A stretch of 64,000 bases of DNA from JANQPC01 sp039208375 (GTDB lineage Bacteria; Pseudomonadota; Alphaproteobacteria; Rhodobacterales; Rhodobacteraceae). Shown piece by piece: positions 61,300 to 64,000 of the stretch. The position numbers were made by a program, and so were the translations under genes. Positions within the stretch are counted from its first letter, which is position 1. Every line of letters starts with the position of its first letter. The notes beneath the pieces were generated by a model. The model saw nothing but the letters and a program-made list of their open reading frames with translations, was not told the origin of the DNA and ran no database searches. Location of the stretch: positions 1 through 64,000 of the forward strand of contig JBCCRC010000005.1 in assembly GCA_039208375.1 (NCBI GenBank), written 5' to 3'.

Positions 61300-61328
61300 G
61301 TTCTAGGCGCACCCCCCTGCCCCGTCAA
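61300..61328 (-). promoter_or_regulatory. Sigma-70 promoter of the tRNA-Asp pair
   Basis: On the minus strand, TTGACG (61323-61328) and TAGAAC (61300-61305) are separated by exactly 17 bases and end 21 bases before the first tRNA. Both hexamers match the consensus well, and the placement is right for a stable RNA operon. Confidence 0.65.
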
Positions 61329-61398
61329 GCGTGATTGTCGCAGGCGACGGGCAGGAGGCGCGAGGCTTTCGACACCGGGGGCACGGGCCGCGCCCAAG

Positions 61399-63240
61399 CT
61401 ACCTAAGCGCGCCCTGTGCCTGCAGCGCCTGATATTTCTCTTCGTCCCACCACCAGTAGTCGTCTCCGCGCGCGAACGGGGGCTTGATGTCGGGCCTGCC
61501 AAACACATCCCAATAGGCCAGCCAGTGGGCGCCTTTCGTCCACTGCGGCACCCAGATGTGCTTGGCGCGCAGAACACGGTCGAGCGCCTTCACCCGCGCC
61601 GTTAACACCTCGCGGCTGTCGGCCGAAATGATGCGGCCAATCATGTCGTCAACCACCGGATCGGCAACGCCTGACAGGTTGAATGAGCCTGGCCGGTCGG
61701 CCGCGGAAGACCCAAAGATCGTACGCAGCTCCGCTGAGGGGCTCAGGCCCAGCACAAACCGGGCAATCGCGATATCGTAATCGAACTCTTCCTGGCGTTG
61801 CTGCATCTGCGCGCTGTCGATCCGGTTCCATACGGCATCGATCCCCGCGCGGCGCATGTTTTCGACAAACGGGTTGGCGATGCGCTCAAAGGCCGGGCTG
61901 TCATCCACAATCTCCACCCGAAGCGTTTCCCCTTCGGCATTCCGGCGCAAGCCATCATCGGCCACCTCCCACCCGGCCTCATCGAGAAGCGCAGACGCCT
62001 CGCGCAGCGCGGCGCGATCGAGCACGCGGGTTGAGCTTATAAAGGGCTCAAAGGCAGGTTCCGTGAAGATCGCCGGATCGAGCTGATCGCGATACTCTTC
62101 TAGAAACGCCAGTTCCGCGCCTTCTGGAACCCCCGCAGCCTGCATATCGGAATTTTCCCAAAAGCTGTCGGTCCGCCCGTAAAGCCCGTAGAACAGCGTC
62201 TCATTGGACCATTCGAAGTTGAAGAGCTTGCCGATGGCCTGCCGCACGCGAATGTCCTCGAATTTCGGGCGGCGCAGGTTGAACCAGAACCCTTGAGCGC
62301 CCGAAGGAAGGTTATTGTCGAGCACTTCCTGCACCACCCAGCCGCGATCAAGTGCGGGAAAATCGTAGCCGGTGGCCCAGATCGCCGATGTGAATTCTTC
62401 GTGGAAGAGATATCCGCCAGATTTCAGCGCTTCGAATGCGGCGGTGTTCTCAGCGAAGTATTCGTAACGGAAGCATTCGAAGTTTTCGGTTCCAAGGTTT
62501 ACCGGAAGATCGGCACCCCAATAGTCTTCAACCCGGCAATAGGTTACCGACCGGCCGGGATCAGCATCGGCCACGACGTATGGGCCGGATCCTACGGGCG
62601 GCTCCAGCGTTGAGCGGGTGAACTCTACAGTTTCATAGTAATGCTTGGGAAGGATCGGAAAGTTGCCAACTTCCGCAATAAGATCGCGGGTTTGCGCGGC
62701 TGGATTGAAGTTGACTTTTGCGCGATGCGTGTCCAGAACTTCAACGCTTTCAACATCGTCGAACAGGATCTGAAAGCGCGGCGACGCATCGGCTTTGATC
62801 GTTTCGATGGTGTACTTGATGTCTTCTGCCGTGATTGGTTCGCCATCGGTGAAGCGTGCCTCGGGGCGCATGTTGAAGATTACCCAGCTTCGATCGGCTG
62901 GATACTCGATCGTCTCGGCTACTTGGCCATAATAGCTATCCGGTTCATCCCACGCTCGAACAAGTAGACGATCGTATAGCCGCAAGAGGCCCTGCGCGGG
63001 CTCGCCCTGCAGAATGAAGAAGTTGAGGCTATCAAAGGTGCGCGACGCGGCAGTGCCCCGGAAGCTCATCGTGCCGCCAATCGGGGCATCGGGGTTCACG
63101 TAGTCAAAATGTGGGAAATCCGCCGGGTACTTCAGTTCGCCAAAGGCAGAGATGCCGTGGCTGATGATGATGTCATCGTCGGCAATTGCCGGAGTGGCGA
63201 GGCTGGCGACGGCAATGGCCGCGCTTGCAATGATGCGCAT
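61399..63240 (-). CDS. Periplasmic peptide-binding protein, YejA type (SBP family 5)
   Basis: A 613-residue protein with a signal peptide (about residues 1-20, ending T-P-A-I-A). The mature part opens H-G-I-S-A-F-G-E-L-K-Y-P and contains G-T-M-S-F-R-G-T and the family-5 binding-protein core. YejA works with the YejBEF ABC transporter to import microcin C-like peptides and murein peptides. No permease or ATPase gene follows here; the next genes downstream are the tRNA pair. Confidence 0.9.
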   Translation of the reverse strand: MRIIASAAIAVASLATPAIADDDIIISHGISAFGELKYPADFPHFDYVNPDAPIGGTMSFRGTAASRTFDSLNFFILQGEPAQGLLRLYDRLLVRAWDEPDSYYGQVAETIEYPADRSWVIFNMRPEARFTDGEPITAEDIKYTIETIKADASPRFQILFDDVESVEVLDTHRAKVNFNPAAQTRDLIAEVGNFPILPKHYYETVEFTRSTLEPPVGSGPYVVADADPGRSVTYCRVEDYWGADLPVNLGTENFECFRYEYFAENTAAFEALKSGGYLFHEEFTSAIWATGYDFPALDRGWVVQEVLDNNLPSGAQGFWFNLRRPKFEDIRVRQAIGKLFNFEWSNETLFYGLYGRTDSFWENSDMQAAGVPEGAELAFLEEYRDQLDPAIFTEPAFEPFISSTRVLDRAALREASALLDEAGWEVADDGLRRNAEGETLRVEIVDDSPAFERIANPFVENMRRAGIDAVWNRIDSAQMQQRQEEFDYDIAIARFVLGLSPSAELRTIFGSSAADRPGSFNLSGVADPVVDDMIGRIISADSREVLTARVKALDRVLRAKHIWVPQWTKGAHWLAYWDVFGRPDIKPPFARGDDYWWWDEEKYQALQAQGALR

Positions 63241-63295
63241 TCAATTCCTCCCAGAGGTTTCCCAGAGAGCATAGCGCGAATGCGCAGTGGCAAAA

Positions 63296-63323
63296 GGGGC
63301 CGCACGCAGGCGTGAGCGGCCCC
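63296..63323 (-). terminator. Intrinsic terminator of the pirin gene
   Basis: GGGGCCGC and GCGGCCCC pair with an inner ACGC/GCGT stem. On the minus strand the hairpin lies about 14 bases after the pirin stop and is followed by CTTTTG. The T-tract is short, but the stem is strong and well placed. Confidence 0.55.
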
Positions 63324-63337
63324 CAATATCTCAACGC

Positions 63338-64000
63338 CTATTTCTCGGGCAGCGGGATGAATTCAGCATCATCTCCCGGAGGCAGGCTGAAACGGCCATC
63401 GCCCCAATCCTCTTTCCTCCAAGCTTCCTTCGCCTCTTCGATCCGTTCTTTCGATGACGCCACGAAGTTCCACCAGATGTAGCGCGGGCCTTCCAGCGTT
63501 TCGCCGCCCAAAAGCATGATCCGCGCGCCCTGTGGCCCTGCCGTCATCGAAACACGATCGCCGCTGCGGAACACCATCATGCGGCCGGCCTCAAACGTAT
63601 CGCCCGCGATTTCAACCTCGCCCTCCACCACATAGGCGCCGCGATCCTCGTGATTGTCGGGAAGCGGAAGCTTTGCGCCCGGCGCGAGTACCGCATCGGC
63701 GTAAAACATCTCAGATGGCGTCTGCACAGGGGCAGTTTCGCCATAGGCATTGCCGAGGATCAGGCGCACTTCCTTGCCCTCGCCCTCCATAAACGGCAGG
63801 GCCTCTTTCGGCGCGTGGTGAAACTCGGCAGCGCGGTCTTCATGCGCCTCCGGCAGCGCCACCCATGTTTGGATCCCGAAGAACGGCATCGGATCTTTTT
63901 GAGTTTCGTCGTCGGTGCGCTCGGAATGCGTGATCCCCTGCCCCGCCACCATCCAGTTCACCGCGCCCGGTTCGATCCAGGCATCGGTGCCAAGGCTGTC
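63338..64000 (-). CDS. Pirin family protein (5' end missing)
   Basis: The frame is open to the right edge of the window, so the start lies beyond base 64000. The visible 220 residues contain the pirin pattern W-I-E-P-G-A-V-N-W-M-V-A-G-Q-G-I-T-H-S-E-R with metal-site histidine and glutamate, and a C-terminal cupin with G-A-Y-V-V-E-G-E-V. Pirins are metal-binding cupins, some with quercetinase activity. The first metal histidines lie outside the window. Confidence 0.9.
   Translation of the reverse strand, partial: DSLGTDAWIEPGAVNWMVAGQGITHSERTDDETQKDPMPFFGIQTWVALPEAHEDRAAEFHHAPKEALPFMEGEGKEVRLILGNAYGETAPVQTPSEMFYADAVLAPGAKLPLPDNHEDRGAYVVEGEVEIAGDTFEAGRMMVFRSGDRVSMTAGPQGARIMLLGGETLEGPRYIWWNFVASSKERIEEAKEAWRKEDWGDGRFSLPPGDDAEFIPLPEK

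Overview
The window looks like chromosomal DNA from an alphaproteobacterium, most likely a marine Rhodobacterales (Roseobacter-type) species. Reasons visible here are the high G+C, 5-aminolevulinate synthase (Shemin pathway) of about the Rhodobacter HemA length, a prfB without the programmed frameshift, a form II cox cluster, a B12-dependent one-carbon module, and very dense four-base-overlap operons. No insertion sequence, prophage, CRISPR array or rRNA was seen.

Layout. 1-4110: end of a coxG-like gene, then coxS-coxL-coxM, a molybdenum hydroxylase with the form II active-site loop, closed by a perfect hairpin. 4500-6677: a small membrane protein, a GyrI-like ligand-binding protein and a serine beta-lactamase-fold enzyme. 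6848-11886: a corrinoid/folate one-carbon module (PF13769 'virulence factor' protein, MTHFR, methyl-THF:corrinoid methyltransferase, RACo-type reductive activator); the last two proteins end in a similar poly-arginine tail. The corrinoid protein and the substrate methyltransferase are not in the window.

11899-26119: the most unusual part, a roughly 14-kb catabolic locus around a DeoR-type regulator. Leftward runs a seven-gene, translationally coupled operon: SIS isomerase/deglycase, PfkB kinase, BtpA/SgcQ protein, two PuuE-like deacetylases, an Asp/Glu (hydantoin-type) racemase and an ATZ/TRZ amidohydrolase. Rightward run a complete polyamine-type ABC importer and a third deacetylase, met by a second amidohydrolase. 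Together they suggest import and stepwise breakdown of a glycosylated nitrogen compound (a fructosamine-like, ureide or modified nucleoside-like substrate). The exact substrate cannot be read from the sequence.

26387-64000: mainly core genome. It holds tRNA-Gly(CCC); zwf-pgl-pgi with a LacI-type palindrome upstream; a radical SAM protein; an MFS transporter; queA with a giant AsmA-like protein; bcp with a DUF455 ferritin-like protein; an M23 peptidase with a bactofilin; a drug-type MFS transporter; prfB; PBP1A with an AMIN amidase; an aminotransferase; an M48 protease and a DsbA-like protein; ispG with a RodZ-like protein; hemA with an FNR-like box; an M20 peptidase; a LysR/DJ-1/DMT group; an MDR oxidoreductase; two tandem tRNA-Asp genes; an orphan YejA-type binding protein; and the 3' part of a pirin gene running off the right edge.
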